Shown: positions 19,839 to 27,743 of the stretch, piece after piece
How positions within the stretch are numbered: position 1 is the first letter of the stretch
Layout of the letters: each line of letters begins with the position of its first letter
Assembly: GCA_036946625.1 (NCBI GenBank)
Contig: JAQIIU010000002.1
Location: forward strand, 248,001-312,000
Reading direction: 5' to 3'
Source of the DNA: Methylorubrum populi
GTDB lineage: Bacteria; Pseudomonadota; Alphaproteobacteria; Rhizobiales; Beijerinckiaceae
Length of the DNA stretch: 64,000 nucleotides
Program-made: the position numbers and the translations under genes
Notes under the pieces: generated by a model
Databases searched by the model: none
What the model was told of the DNA's origin: nothing
The model's input: only the letters and a program-made list of their open reading frames with translations

Positions 19839-20366
19839 ATGCTGAGCGGACCGGCGATCCTGCGGGTTCTTCTGGTGATCGTGGCGGCGGCGGGCATCGC
19901 CGGGATCGTCCAGCACGTCTGGCTGCGCGGCCCGGCGCCGAGCCCGGCCGTTTCCGACGCGCCGGCGGCACCGGCCGTGCCGCCGCCCAATCCGGTCCGG
20001 GTCGTTCGGCCGTCCGAGCCGGCCCGGCCCGAGCCCCCTGCGCCCGCTCCCGCGGCTCCGGTCCCCGCCGACCCTCCTCCCGTGCCGGCTCCGGCACGGA
20101 TCGCGCCGCCGGCGCCCTCCCCGCCCACCCGGCCCGCGCCGGACCCGGTCGCCGAGGCGGAGGAGAACGCCCCGCCCGCCGCGGTCGCGCTGATCGATCT
20201 CAACACCGCCTCGCTGGCCGAGCTGAACGGGCTCAAGGGCGGCGGCGCCATCGGCCGGACGATCGTCCAGCACCGACCCTACGCCTCGGTCGAGCAGCTC
20301 CTGTCGAAGCGCGTCCTCAACCGCGCCACATACCAGCGCATCAAGGATCAGGTGATCGTGCCGTGA
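19839..20366 (+). CDS. Helix-hairpin-helix (ComEA-like) membrane-anchored protein
   Basis: This 175-residue protein has an N-terminal transmembrane helix (RVLLVIVAAAGIAGIVQHVW). A long proline/alanine linker follows, then a C-terminal helix-hairpin-helix pair: IDLNTASLAELNGLKGGGAIGRTIV and the second helix around VEQLLSKRVLNRATYQRI. This is the ComEA/T2SK DNA-binding fold. The start at 19839 has a GGGGAAAGG site; longer in-frame starts would put a disordered stretch before the membrane helix. In ComEA the arrangement binds incoming DNA at the cell surface, so a DNA-uptake or periplasmic scaffold role is possible. No other com genes are nearby. Confidence 0.75.
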   Translation: MLSGPAILRVLLVIVAAAGIAGIVQHVWLRGPAPSPAVSDAPAAPAVPPPNPVRVVRPSEPARPEPPAPAPAAPVPADPPPVPAPARIAPPAPSPPTRPAPDPVAEAEENAPPAAVALIDLNTASLAELNGLKGGGAIGRTIVQHRPYASVEQLLSKRVLNRATYQRIKDQVIVP

Positions 20367-20523
20367 GGCCGCGCCCCAGCCGACTGCCCGGAGACACTCG
20401 GCGCGAAGCGAAACCGGCGGCGCGCTTTCCGGTTGCCCCATCCTGCGCCGGACCCTGGCATAGCGCGCGCGCAAGCCCTAAACAGGGCGGACGTTTTCCG
20501 TAACGCGAGGCCGAGGCCGATCC

Positions 20524-20739
20524 ATGCAGACGACATCCGGCGCACCGATCCTCCGCCGGGATCTGGGTGTCGAGGAGACGACGGAATCCGACAACATCGT
20601 CCGCTGGGACGGTGAGCGGCTCTACGTCGAGCAGGACATCTACCACAACGGCCAGCTCGTCCACCGCAAGTACCGGCGCACCATCACCGAGCCGGTCGCC
20701 CGCGCCCTGCAGGCGATCATCAAGCGCTCGCAGCAATGA
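20524..20739 (+). CDS. Small hypothetical protein
   Basis: This 71-residue acidic/basic mixed protein has no signal or membrane segment. It has a central ERLYVEQDIYHNGQLVHRKYRR segment that suggests a small beta-sheet unit, and a C-terminal helix ending IIKRSQQ. The ATG of the next gene overlaps its TGA by four bases, so the two are translated together. No family is recognised. It is probably real because of the coupling and good codon use. Confidence 0.65.
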   Translation: MQTTSGAPILRRDLGVEETTESDNIVRWDGERLYVEQDIYHNGQLVHRKYRRTITEPVARALQAIIKRSQQ

Positions 20740-21242
20740 GGCGGGCGGCGCTCGCCCTGCTCGCGCTCTTGCTGGCGCTCCTGGCCGCCTCGCCCGCGGC
20801 GGCGCAGGTGCGGGTTAGCTTCGTCGCGCCCGAGCGCTATACCGATGCCGAGAATCGCTTCGGCTCGGGCCTGCCGCTCCGGGTCGTTCTGGGCGAGATG
20901 CGCCGCCTGTTCGAGACCCTGGGCGCCCGCTACCTCGCGCCGGGCCAGACCCTCGACGTCGCGGTGCTCGACATCGACCTCGCCGGGCTCGACCGGCCGA
21001 ATTTCGGCGCGGCGCAGGGCCTGCGGGTGGTGACCGACATCACGCCGCCGCGCCTGCGCCTGCGCTACGCCCTGAAGGAGCGCGGCCGCACGGTGCTGGC
21101 GGCGGAGGAGACCGTCACCGACATCAACGTCCTGCTGCGCGCCAATCGCCTCTCCTCGGGGGAGCCGCTGTTCTACGAGCGCGAGGTGCTGCGGGACTGG
21201 TTCCAGGCGCGCATCGTGCAGCGCCGGCCGCCACGGGGCTGA
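20736..21242 (+). CDS. DUF3016 family periplasmic protein
   Basis: This 168-residue exported protein starts with a strong signal peptide (ALLALLLALLAASPAAAQ). The mature part contains VRVSFVAPERYTDAENRFGSG and DVAVLDIDLAG, followed by TDITPPRLRLRYALKERG and DWFQARIV, matching DUF3016. A periplasmic location is expected; function is unknown. The four-base overlap with the preceding 71-residue gene marks a two-gene operon. Confidence 0.75.
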   Translation: MRRAALALLALLLALLAASPAAAQVRVSFVAPERYTDAENRFGSGLPLRVVLGEMRRLFETLGARYLAPGQTLDVAVLDIDLAGLDRPNFGAAQGLRVVTDITPPRLRLRYALKERGRTVLAAEETVTDINVLLRANRLSSGEPLFYEREVLRDWFQARIVQRRPPRG

Positions 21243-21321
21243 CCGGTCCCGTCACGCGCGCGATGCCCGCCTCCGTCATGTCCTCGTGGCCACAAGCCGG
21301 ACCACGCGGAATCCGAAAAAG

Positions 21322-21709
21322 ATGCGGATCGTCCTCGTCGCCAACGCCGCGTCGGGCCGCTTCGCGGACGGGCTGACCCCGGCCGCGATCCGGGAGCGGC
21401 GCGGCGCTCGGCATCCTGCCCTTCGGCACCATGAACCTGCTCGCGGTCGTCGACAACGACTGCGCGGAGGGTTTGGGAAAGGTTCTGGAGCGGACCCGGG
21501 TCGATGGCGGCGGGTTGACGCTCTACATCGCCCGCCGGCTGCCCCGTGGCGCCTCGCCCGGCTGGCGCTCGGGTTCGGGTTGGGCCGATGGCGCGATCTG
21601 CCGGGCCTGGAGCGCCGCTTCGCCGTCTCGGCGCGGCGGCGGGCGCTGCGGGTGATGAACGATGGAGAGATCCGCTTGATCGCCCCGCCCCTGCGCTGCC
21701 GCCCGATAC
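21322..21709 (+). pseudogene. Decayed diacylglycerol kinase-like gene
   Basis: Three pieces of a diacylglycerol-kinase-catalytic-domain (YegS/DAGK) protein lie in two frames. The first is an N-terminal MRIVLVANAASGRFADGL. After a deletion comes GILPFGTMNLLA, the family GTxN region, and DGGGLTLYIARRLP. After a frameshift comes WRLARLALGFGLGRWRDLP and LRVMNDGEIRLIAPPL, the usual C-terminal strand. The catalytic GGDGT segment is missing. The gene cannot make a working kinase. A metallophosphoesterase gene follows, a frequent partner of DAGK-like genes. Confidence 0.75.
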
Positions 21710-21711
21710 CG

Positions 21712-21815
21712 ACCGGCGATGATCCCGCCTCATCGCCGGTCGCCCGCGCGAAGGTGCGGCGGCGGGCGTCCGCCGGACGCAAGGGATACGACCATCGGTC
21801 GGCGTCCATGCCGCT
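21712..21815. repeat. Triple-hairpin repeat, copy 2
   Basis: It has the same order of elements as the copy at 10211: ACCGGCGATGA/TCATCGCCGGT stem, GCGTCCG/CGGACGC stem, then CGACC/GGTCG stem within GCAAGGGATACGACC...GGTCGGCGTCCATGC. The first stem differs from copy 1 at several positions with pairing kept. It lies between the decayed kinase gene and the metallophosphoesterase. Confidence 0.65.
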
Positions 21816-21863
21816 TGGTATGATGCCCCGCGCGCTCGCCGTGATCGTGCCGGAGGCGGTCCG

Positions 21864-22742
21864 GTGAGACGGCTCGCCCACATCTCCGACCTGCATTTCG
21901 GCCGCACCGATCCGGCCGTGGTCGAGGGGCTGGCCGCCGAACTGAACCGCGAGCCGCCCGACCTGATCGTGGCGTCGGGCGACTTCACCATGCGGGCGCG
22001 GCGCAAGGAATACGCCCAGGCCCGTGCCTTCCTCGACCGGCTCGCCGCGCCCTGGATCGCGGTGCCGGGCAATCACGACATCGCCTATTTCAAGCTGTTC
22101 ACCCGCTTCTTCCATCCGTTCCGCCGCTACCGGCGCTTCATCGCGCAGGACACCGAGCCGACCTTCCTCGACGACGAGATCGGCGTGGTCTGCCTCAACA
22201 CGGTGCGGACCTGGGCGCCGGAGACGGACTGGTCTCAAGGAAAGATCACCCGGGCGCAGATCGCCCGCACCGAGGAGCGGCTGGCGGCACTGCCGCCCCA
22301 CGTCTTCCGGATCGTGGTCGGCCACCATCCCTTCATGCCGCCGCCCTGGGACGCGGAGGCGCGCTTGGTCGGGCGTGCCGACGAGGCGCTCGACGCCTTC
22401 CGCCGCCACGGCGTCGGCCTGACGCTCGCCGGCCATCTCCACCGCCACTACAGCCGCTTCGCCGAGGCCCCGGAGACCGGCGCCGAGCCCGACGCGGTCG
22501 CCGTCGACCGGGGCACGGCGCGGGCGAGCGGCACGCGGCTGCTCGCGGTGCAGGCGGGCTCGGCCACCTCGACCCGGCTGCGCGGCAACGAGCCCAACGC
22601 CTACAACCGCATCGTCGTCGCGGACGGGCAGGCCGCCGTCACCGTGCGGATCTGGACCGGCGCGGCCTTCGAGGATGCGCGGGCGGATGATTCCGTGCCC
22701 GCTGTGGCGCAGGAGCGGACAGGCGAGGCGGCGGGGCGCTGA
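21864..22742 (+). CDS. Metallophosphoesterase (calcineurin-like)
   Basis: This 292-residue phosphoesterase carries the full metal-binding set: HISDLHFG (DxH), VASGDFT (GD), PGNHD, VGHHPF and AGHLHRHYS. This is the pattern of the Icc/CpdA branch, which hydrolyses cyclic nucleotides or other phosphodiesters. GTG 21864 follows GGAGG at good spacing. It is soluble with no signal peptide. The gene beside it is a decayed diacylglycerol kinase, so a former two-gene unit has lost one member. Confidence 0.88.
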   Translation: MRRLAHISDLHFGRTDPAVVEGLAAELNREPPDLIVASGDFTMRARRKEYAQARAFLDRLAAPWIAVPGNHDIAYFKLFTRFFHPFRRYRRFIAQDTEPTFLDDEIGVVCLNTVRTWAPETDWSQGKITRAQIARTEERLAALPPHVFRIVVGHHPFMPPPWDAEARLVGRADEALDAFRRHGVGLTLAGHLHRHYSRFAEAPETGAEPDAVAVDRGTARASGTRLLAVQAGSATSTRLRGNEPNAYNRIVVADGQAAVTVRIWTGAAFEDARADDSVPAVAQERTGEAAGR

Positions 22743-22759
22743 CCGTCCGGCCCCTCCCC

Positions 22760-24247
22760 CTATCCGCTTGACGATCGGGGCAGGACCGTCCGACGCGCTC
22801 CCTTGCCCGCAAGGCTGACCGCGAAGGCCACCGCGAGGTTGAGCGCCAGCGCCACCACGCCGATGTTGAGATCCTGCACCGGCCCCGGCAGGCCGGGGAA
22901 CAGCTTGGCCAGCGTGTAGCCGCCGACCACGGTGACCGCGACCGCGGCGATGCCGGCCAGGATGCCCGCCATCGCCCCGCCGCGGGTGAGCGGGTTGTTC
23001 GGCCACAGGCTGAAGAAGAAGGCGGGAAAAAGCTGCGTGACGACCGCGTAGCCGATCAGCAGCAACTGCACGATGGTCTCGCCGCCGTACAGGGTGAAGC
23101 CGACGCAGGCGAGCGCCAGCAGCGGCGCGATCGCCTTGGCCAGCCGACCCGTGGAGGCGTCGGTCGCGCCTCGCGCCAGAGGCCGGCAGAGGTTCTGCGC
23201 GATCAGGGTCGAGCCCGCGATCAGGATCATCGAACCCGGCACCAGGGCGGTCAGCACGCCGGTGGCGCCGACCACCCCGACGAACCACGGCGGGAAGGTC
23301 TGGAGCACGATCCGGAACAGGGCGAGATCGACATCCGCCCCCGTCAGCCCCGGCACCTGCAGCACGGCGGCGAAACCGGCGAAGAACACGAACAGCAGCA
23401 TCAGTTGGTAGAGCGGCAGGAACACCGCGTTGCGCCGAAAGACCTTCGGGTCGCGGGCGGTGTAGATCGAGGCGAAGATGTGCGGGAACATCCAGCCGCC
23501 GAGCGCCGTGAGCAGCGTGGTCGAGGCGAACCACGTCGCGCTCTGGCCCCGCTCCGGCAGGGCGAGGAAGCCGGGCCTGGCGGTGTCGATCGCCGCGAAC
23601 ATCGCACCGATGCCGCCGTAATAGTGATACGGCAGGTAGACGCCCAGGAACACCACGACGAACAGGATCATGACGTCCTTGAGCACGGCGGTCCAGGCCG
23701 AGCCGCGCACGCCCGAGACCATGACGTAGACGGTGAGGGTGGCCGCCCCGATCCAGATCGCCGGCGTCGGCGGGATCGCTCCGTAGGAGGCGGTGGCGAC
23801 GATGATGCCGAGCCCCTTGAGCTGGAGCACCATGTAGGGCACGAGCGCCACGATCCCGACCAGGGCGACCACGATGCCGAGGCTCCGGCTGTCGTAGCGC
23901 GCCGCGAAATAATCGGGCTGCGAGAACAGGTTGCGCTCCTTGGCGAAGCGCCAGGCCGGCGGCAGGATCCAGTAGGAGATGACGTAGATCAGCGTCAGGT
24001 AGCAGAGGATGTAGTAGGTCGGCCCGCCCTTGCCGTAGGCCCAGCCCGAGCCGCCGAGGAAGGTGAAGGTGGTGTAGATCTCGCCCGCCATCAGCAGGAA
24101 GACGAGCAGCGTGCCGAAGCCGCGCTTGCCCACGCTCCACTGCTCCATGTCCATGTCGTGGCCGGACCGCGCCCGCAGGCCGAGACCGAGGGCCGCCACG
24201 ACGGCGAGCGCGATGACCGGCAGCGCCGCGTTCATCCCCCCGCTCAT
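22760..24247 (-). CDS. Sodium:solute symporter family protein
   Basis: This 495-residue SSS-family transporter has about 13 hydrophobic segments. MDMEQWSVGKRGFGTLLVF near the start and FTFLGGSGWAYGKGGP resemble the solute- and sodium-binding helix 1 region. GWMFPHIFASIYTARD and LVPGSMILIAGSTLIAQNL are typical. ATG 24247 overlaps the stop of the small DUF3311-like gene by four bases; a longer frame to 24433 would run through that gene. The substrate is unknown; relatives move monocarboxylates, proline or pantothenate. Confidence 0.88.
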   Translation of the reverse strand: MSGGMNAALPVIALAVVAALGLGLRARSGHDMDMEQWSVGKRGFGTLLVFLLMAGEIYTTFTFLGGSGWAYGKGGPTYYILCYLTLIYVISYWILPPAWRFAKERNLFSQPDYFAARYDSRSLGIVVALVGIVALVPYMVLQLKGLGIIVATASYGAIPPTPAIWIGAATLTVYVMVSGVRGSAWTAVLKDVMILFVVVFLGVYLPYHYYGGIGAMFAAIDTARPGFLALPERGQSATWFASTTLLTALGGWMFPHIFASIYTARDPKVFRRNAVFLPLYQLMLLFVFFAGFAAVLQVPGLTGADVDLALFRIVLQTFPPWFVGVVGATGVLTALVPGSMILIAGSTLIAQNLCRPLARGATDASTGRLAKAIAPLLALACVGFTLYGGETIVQLLLIGYAVVTQLFPAFFFSLWPNNPLTRGGAMAGILAGIAAVAVTVVGGYTLAKLFPGLPGPVQDLNIGVVALALNLAVAFAVSLAGKGARRTVLPRSSSG

Positions 24248-24447
24248 GGTCCCTCCTCCGGTTCCCGGTTGGCGGGATCGGTGAGGTAGATCAGCCCCAT
24301 GATCGCCGAGGTCGCGATCGTGCAGCCGACGAGCCACGCCAGCAGCAGCGGCATGCCGAGCACCCATGGCTCGACCCGGTTGAGGACGAACGGCCCGGCC
24401 AGCATCCCGAGGAAGGGCAGGGCGGCGAGCCATCGAAGCGGCTTCAT
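24244..24447 (-). CDS. Small membrane protein, DUF3311 family
   Basis: This 67-residue protein has two transmembrane helices (WLAALPFLGMLAGPFVLNRV and MPLLLAWLVGCTIATSAIMGL). It ends in a short acidic tail. GGGGAGGG stands about 8 bp before the ATG. DUF3311 proteins are regularly encoded just before SSS symporters and are thought to be accessory subunits. The four-base overlap with the symporter agrees with that. Confidence 0.82.
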   Translation of the reverse strand: MKPLRWLAALPFLGMLAGPFVLNRVEPWVLGMPLLLAWLVGCTIATSAIMGLIYLTDPANREPEEGP

Positions 24448-24590
24448 CGACGGGCCCTCCCCGGCGATGGCTTGCGGAAACGTCCTCGCGGTCCGGTCAT
24501 GCGCGCCCCGTCGGTTCGGCGCAGGAGCATGAGGCAGAATCCGCGCCGGGGCGAGGGGATGAATTCCTCTTTTCCGTTCAGGCCGTCTCC

Positions 24591-24755
24591 CATACGGCAT
24601 CCGCTTGATGGCTTCGGATTTGCCATCCTCCGTCATCGCGAGGCGAAGCCGAAGCGATCCAGGGCGCGACCTCTCCGGATCGTGCGGAGCCCTGGATTGC
24701 CACGGCTTCGCCTCGCAATGACGGATAAGACACCAAAGCCATCACGGAAGCCGTG
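24591..24755. repeat. Composite palindromic repeat, copy 4
   Basis: This is one of the best preserved copies. CATACGGCATCCGCTTGATGG at the left matches the reverse complement of the right end (CCATCACGGAAGCCGTG). Inner arms CCGTCATCGCGAGGCGAAG and CTTCGCCTCGCAATGACGG are nearly perfect. It ends one base before the stop codon of the hybrid kinase gene, where it could serve as a 3' structure. Confidence 0.75.
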
Positions 24756-24756
24756 T

Positions 24757-26787
24757 TCAGGCCGCCTCGGCGCGGCGCTCCAGAAGTCCCGGAAGCGCGC
24801 GCAGGTTGAGCGGCTTGGGCAGGAAGCCGTCGAAGCCCGCCGCGAAGGCGGCGGCGGCGTCCTCGCGGCCGGTATTGGCGGTGAGCGCCACGAGGTGGAG
24901 TGGCGCGGCGCCGGTCTCGGCCTCGCGGGCGCGGATGCGGCGGGCGACCTCCAGGCCGTCGAGGCCGGGCATGCGGATGTCGATCAGCGCGAGGTCGAAC
25001 GGCCCCTGCCCCGCCGCCAGCACCAGCGCTTCGAGCCCGTCGCGGGCGAGGCTCACCTGCGCGCCCAGCCGCTCCAGGGCCTTGGTGGCGAGCAGCGCGT
25101 TGATCGGGTTGTCCTCCGCCAGCAGCACCCGGCGGGCCGGAACCGCGGTTTTCTCCTGTGACGACGGCGGCGCGGCGGACAGGGGCGCGGCAACCGGGAT
25201 CGGCCGCGGTTCCAGCAGGCGGTCGAACAGGGAGCGGGCGCGCACCGGCTTGATCAGGTAGCTGTCGAAGCCCGCCGCGTTCGGCGCGCCGAACTCCCGC
25301 CGGTCGAAGGGCGAGAGCAGGATCAGGCTGCAGCGCACGCCGCTGCGGGCGGCCTCCGCCGCGAGGGCCCGGACGGGGCCGTCGCCGAGGCTTCGGTCGG
25401 CGATCAGCGCGTCGAAGGCGACGCCCGAGAGCGCGTCGAGGCCGGCCTCCGCGCTGCCGACCACCACGGCGGCGGCGCCGGAGCGGGCCAGCCGCCGGGC
25501 GAGGAACGGCGCCTGGAACGCCGAATCCGCCACGATCAGGATTTTTCGCGGGGCGAGGGCGGGTGGCGGCGCCGGAGCGTCCGCGCCCTCGGCGACCGGC
25601 AGCGGCAGCACGACCCGGAAGGTCGAGCCGCGCCCGAGCGCCGAGCGGGCCTCGATCGTGCCGTTCATCCGCTCGACGAGGCGGCGGGTGATGGCGAGCC
25701 CCAACCCCGTGCCCTCGTGGCTGGCGCTGTCGTCGCCCTGCTCGAACTCCTCGAACAGCACCGGGATACGGTCCTCCGCCATGCCCGGGCCGGTATCCTC
25801 GACGGTGAGCGAGAACCCCTCGCCCTCCCGGGCGAGGCTCACCCCGACGCCGCCGTTCTGCGTGAACTTGATGGCGTTGCCGGCCAGATTCACGAGGATC
25901 TGCCGCACCCGGTCGGCGTCGCCGAGGCGCAGGGCCGTCAGGTCGTCGGCGACGTCGAGGGCGATCTCCAGGCCCTTGTCCTGGGCGCGCGGCGCCAGCA
26001 GCTCGACCACGCCCTCGACCAGGGCGGCGACGTCGAAGGGCGCGGCGGCGAGATCGAGGCGGCCGGCCTCGATGCGGGAGAAGTCGAGGATGCCGTCGAC
26101 GAGGCCGAGCAGCGCCTTGCCGCTGGTGCGGAAGGCTTCGACATAGGTGCGCTGCTCCGGGTCGAGGGGCGTGTCGAGCAGGAGGTCGGCCATCCCGAGG
26201 ATGCCGTTCAGGGGCGTGCGCAGCTCGTGGCTGACGGTGGCGAGGAAGCGGGACTTGGCGACGTTGGCGGCCTCCGCCCGGCTCTTGGCCTCGTCGAGGG
26301 AGCGCGCCGCCTCGACCCGCTCGGTCACGTCCTTGCCCGCCCGCAGCCAGTTCGGCCCGCCCTCGCCGCCGGCCGCCGGCATCTCGACGAACGAGAACCA
26401 GCGCGGCACCCCGTCCACCGGCACCAGCCGCTCCTCGACCACCCGCACGCCGTCGGGGCGCTGCTCGACCGCGCCGCGCTCGATCACCTGCGGCGTCAGC
26501 GTCGAGCCGATCAGCTCCAGCGGCTCGACCCCGAGCAGCGCGGCGAAGCCCTCGCTGGCGAAGGTGATCCGCCCCTGCCCGTCCCGCTGCACCACCGCCT
26601 GGGTCGTGGCCTCCACCAGCACCCGGTAGCGCTCCTCGCTCTCGGCGATCTGCCAGAGTCGATCCTGCAGCGCCTCCGTCACGTCGGAATCGTGGGCGAG
26701 CGGCTCGCGGCGGCGCAGTCGGACCAGGATCAGCGCCAGCATCGCTGCCGCGATGCCCAGGCCCAGCACGGTCACCGCAAGGGTCAT
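24757..26787 (-). CDS. Hybrid sensor histidine kinase with two receiver domains
   Basis: This 676-residue membrane kinase has, in order: an N-terminal transmembrane helix (TVLGLGIAAAMLALILVRL), a PAS domain (about 50-170, EERYRVLVEATTQAVV), a HisKA domain with the phospho-histidine in ATVSHELRTPLNGI, and a HATPase domain (NAIKFTQNGG, DTGPGMAE, GTGLGLAITRRL). A first receiver with Asp in ALIADRSLG and a second receiver with LLAEDNP and LIDIRMPGLDG follow. The second is canonical; the first lacks the acidic pair at its start (IVADSAF) and may be weak. ATG 26787 is used; GTG 26796 with GGGGGA upstream is possible. No dedicated output regulator is adjacent. Confidence 0.88.
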   Translation of the reverse strand: MTLAVTVLGLGIAAAMLALILVRLRRREPLAHDSDVTEALQDRLWQIAESEERYRVLVEATTQAVVQRDGQGRITFASEGFAALLGVEPLELIGSTLTPQVIERGAVEQRPDGVRVVEERLVPVDGVPRWFSFVEMPAAGGEGGPNWLRAGKDVTERVEAARSLDEAKSRAEAANVAKSRFLATVSHELRTPLNGILGMADLLLDTPLDPEQRTYVEAFRTSGKALLGLVDGILDFSRIEAGRLDLAAAPFDVAALVEGVVELLAPRAQDKGLEIALDVADDLTALRLGDADRVRQILVNLAGNAIKFTQNGGVGVSLAREGEGFSLTVEDTGPGMAEDRIPVLFEEFEQGDDSASHEGTGLGLAITRRLVERMNGTIEARSALGRGSTFRVVLPLPVAEGADAPAPPPALAPRKILIVADSAFQAPFLARRLARSGAAAVVVGSAEAGLDALSGVAFDALIADRSLGDGPVRALAAEAARSGVRCSLILLSPFDRREFGAPNAAGFDSYLIKPVRARSLFDRLLEPRPIPVAAPLSAAPPSSQEKTAVPARRVLLAEDNPINALLATKALERLGAQVSLARDGLEALVLAAGQGPFDLALIDIRMPGLDGLEVARRIRAREAETGAAPLHLVALTANTGREDAAAAFAAGFDGFLPKPLNLRALPGLLERRAEAA

Positions 26788-26989
26788 CGGTTCCACACAG
26801 TCCCCCAATGCCGGCCGATGCCGGAAGCCCGGCTCGTCAGGGGAGCGACAGTGCCAGCCGCGCGTGAAGCGCCGCTTGAGAAAGAGGCTTAAGGGTGCGT
26901 GAGCGGGATCCGTGCGTTTGTGCCGGTCGGGCAGCGCAGGGCTTCCCCTCTTCCCCGCGCGCGGGGCGCCCCGACAACGGGGGCGCCGC

Positions 26990-27736
26990 TCAGAGGATCC
27001 GCGCGCTGTCCCGCACCCGCGCCTCGGCGGCCTGGATCGCCTCCGGCGTGCCGACATGGAGCCACTGCCCGTCGAGGCGCAGGCCCTGGAGGCGGTTGCG
27101 CCGGATCGCCCGGTCGAACAGCCGGGTCAGGGAGAAGGGACCCTCCGGGGTGTCGGCGAACAGCTCCGGCTTCAGGATCGCCACGCCGGCGTAGATGAAG
27201 GGCGCGACCTCGCGCTCGCCCCGCCACGACAGGCGGCCGTCCGGGTCCATGGAGAAGTCCCCCGCCCCCTCGTAGCCGAGGCTGGTGGCGGTGGGGGCGA
27301 CCAGCAGCAGGATGTCCGTGTCCCGCGGGTTCCACGCCTCGATCAGCCGGCCGAGATTGGGCCGCGGCCCTTCGAGCCAGAAGGAGTCGGAGTTGAACAC
27401 CACGAAGGGCTCGCCCTCGAACCGTTCGAGCGCCTTCTTCACGCCGCCGCCGGTCTCCAGGAGCGCGTCCCGCTCGTCGGAGACCACGATGGCCGGCGCG
27501 CCCGTGCGGTGGGCGAGATGGCCCTCCATCAGGTCGGCGAGCCAGTGGACGTTGACCACCGCGGTCTCGATGCCGCCCGCCGCCGCCCGGTCGAGGGCGT
27601 GGTCGATCAGCGCCTTGCCGGCGACCTCGACCAGGGGTTTCGGCACGGTCGCGGTGATCGGGCGCATGCGCTTGCCCAGTCCCGCCGCGAGCACGAAGGC
27701 ACGGCGGATTCCTTTGGAGTTCTGCTCGTCGCTCAT
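26990..27736 (-). CDS. murU: MurU-like N-acetylmuramate 1-phosphate uridylyltransferase
   Basis: This 248-residue nucleotidyltransferase has LAAGLGKRMRPIT (nucleotide-binding signature), PKPLVEVAGKALIDH and VFNSDSFW (metal-binding Asp). In the MurU/AmgK route, AmgK phosphorylates MurNAc or GlcNAc at C1 and MurU makes UDP-MurNAc, bypassing de novo synthesis of wall precursor and giving fosfomycin tolerance in pseudomonads. Here it follows the TsaE/AmgK-like fusion gene by only seven bases, which supports the assignment over a general sugar nucleotidyltransferase. GTG/ATG choice is simple: ATG 27736 starts MSDEQNSKGIRRAFVLAAG. Confidence 0.8.
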   Translation of the reverse strand: MSDEQNSKGIRRAFVLAAGLGKRMRPITATVPKPLVEVAGKALIDHALDRAAAGGIETAVVNVHWLADLMEGHLAHRTGAPAIVVSDERDALLETGGGVKKALERFEGEPFVVFNSDSFWLEGPRPNLGRLIEAWNPRDTDILLLVAPTATSLGYEGAGDFSMDPDGRLSWRGEREVAPFIYAGVAILKPELFADTPEGPFSLTRLFDRAIRRNRLQGLRLDGQWLHVGTPEAIQAAEARVRDSARIL

Positions 27737-27743
27737 GACGCGT

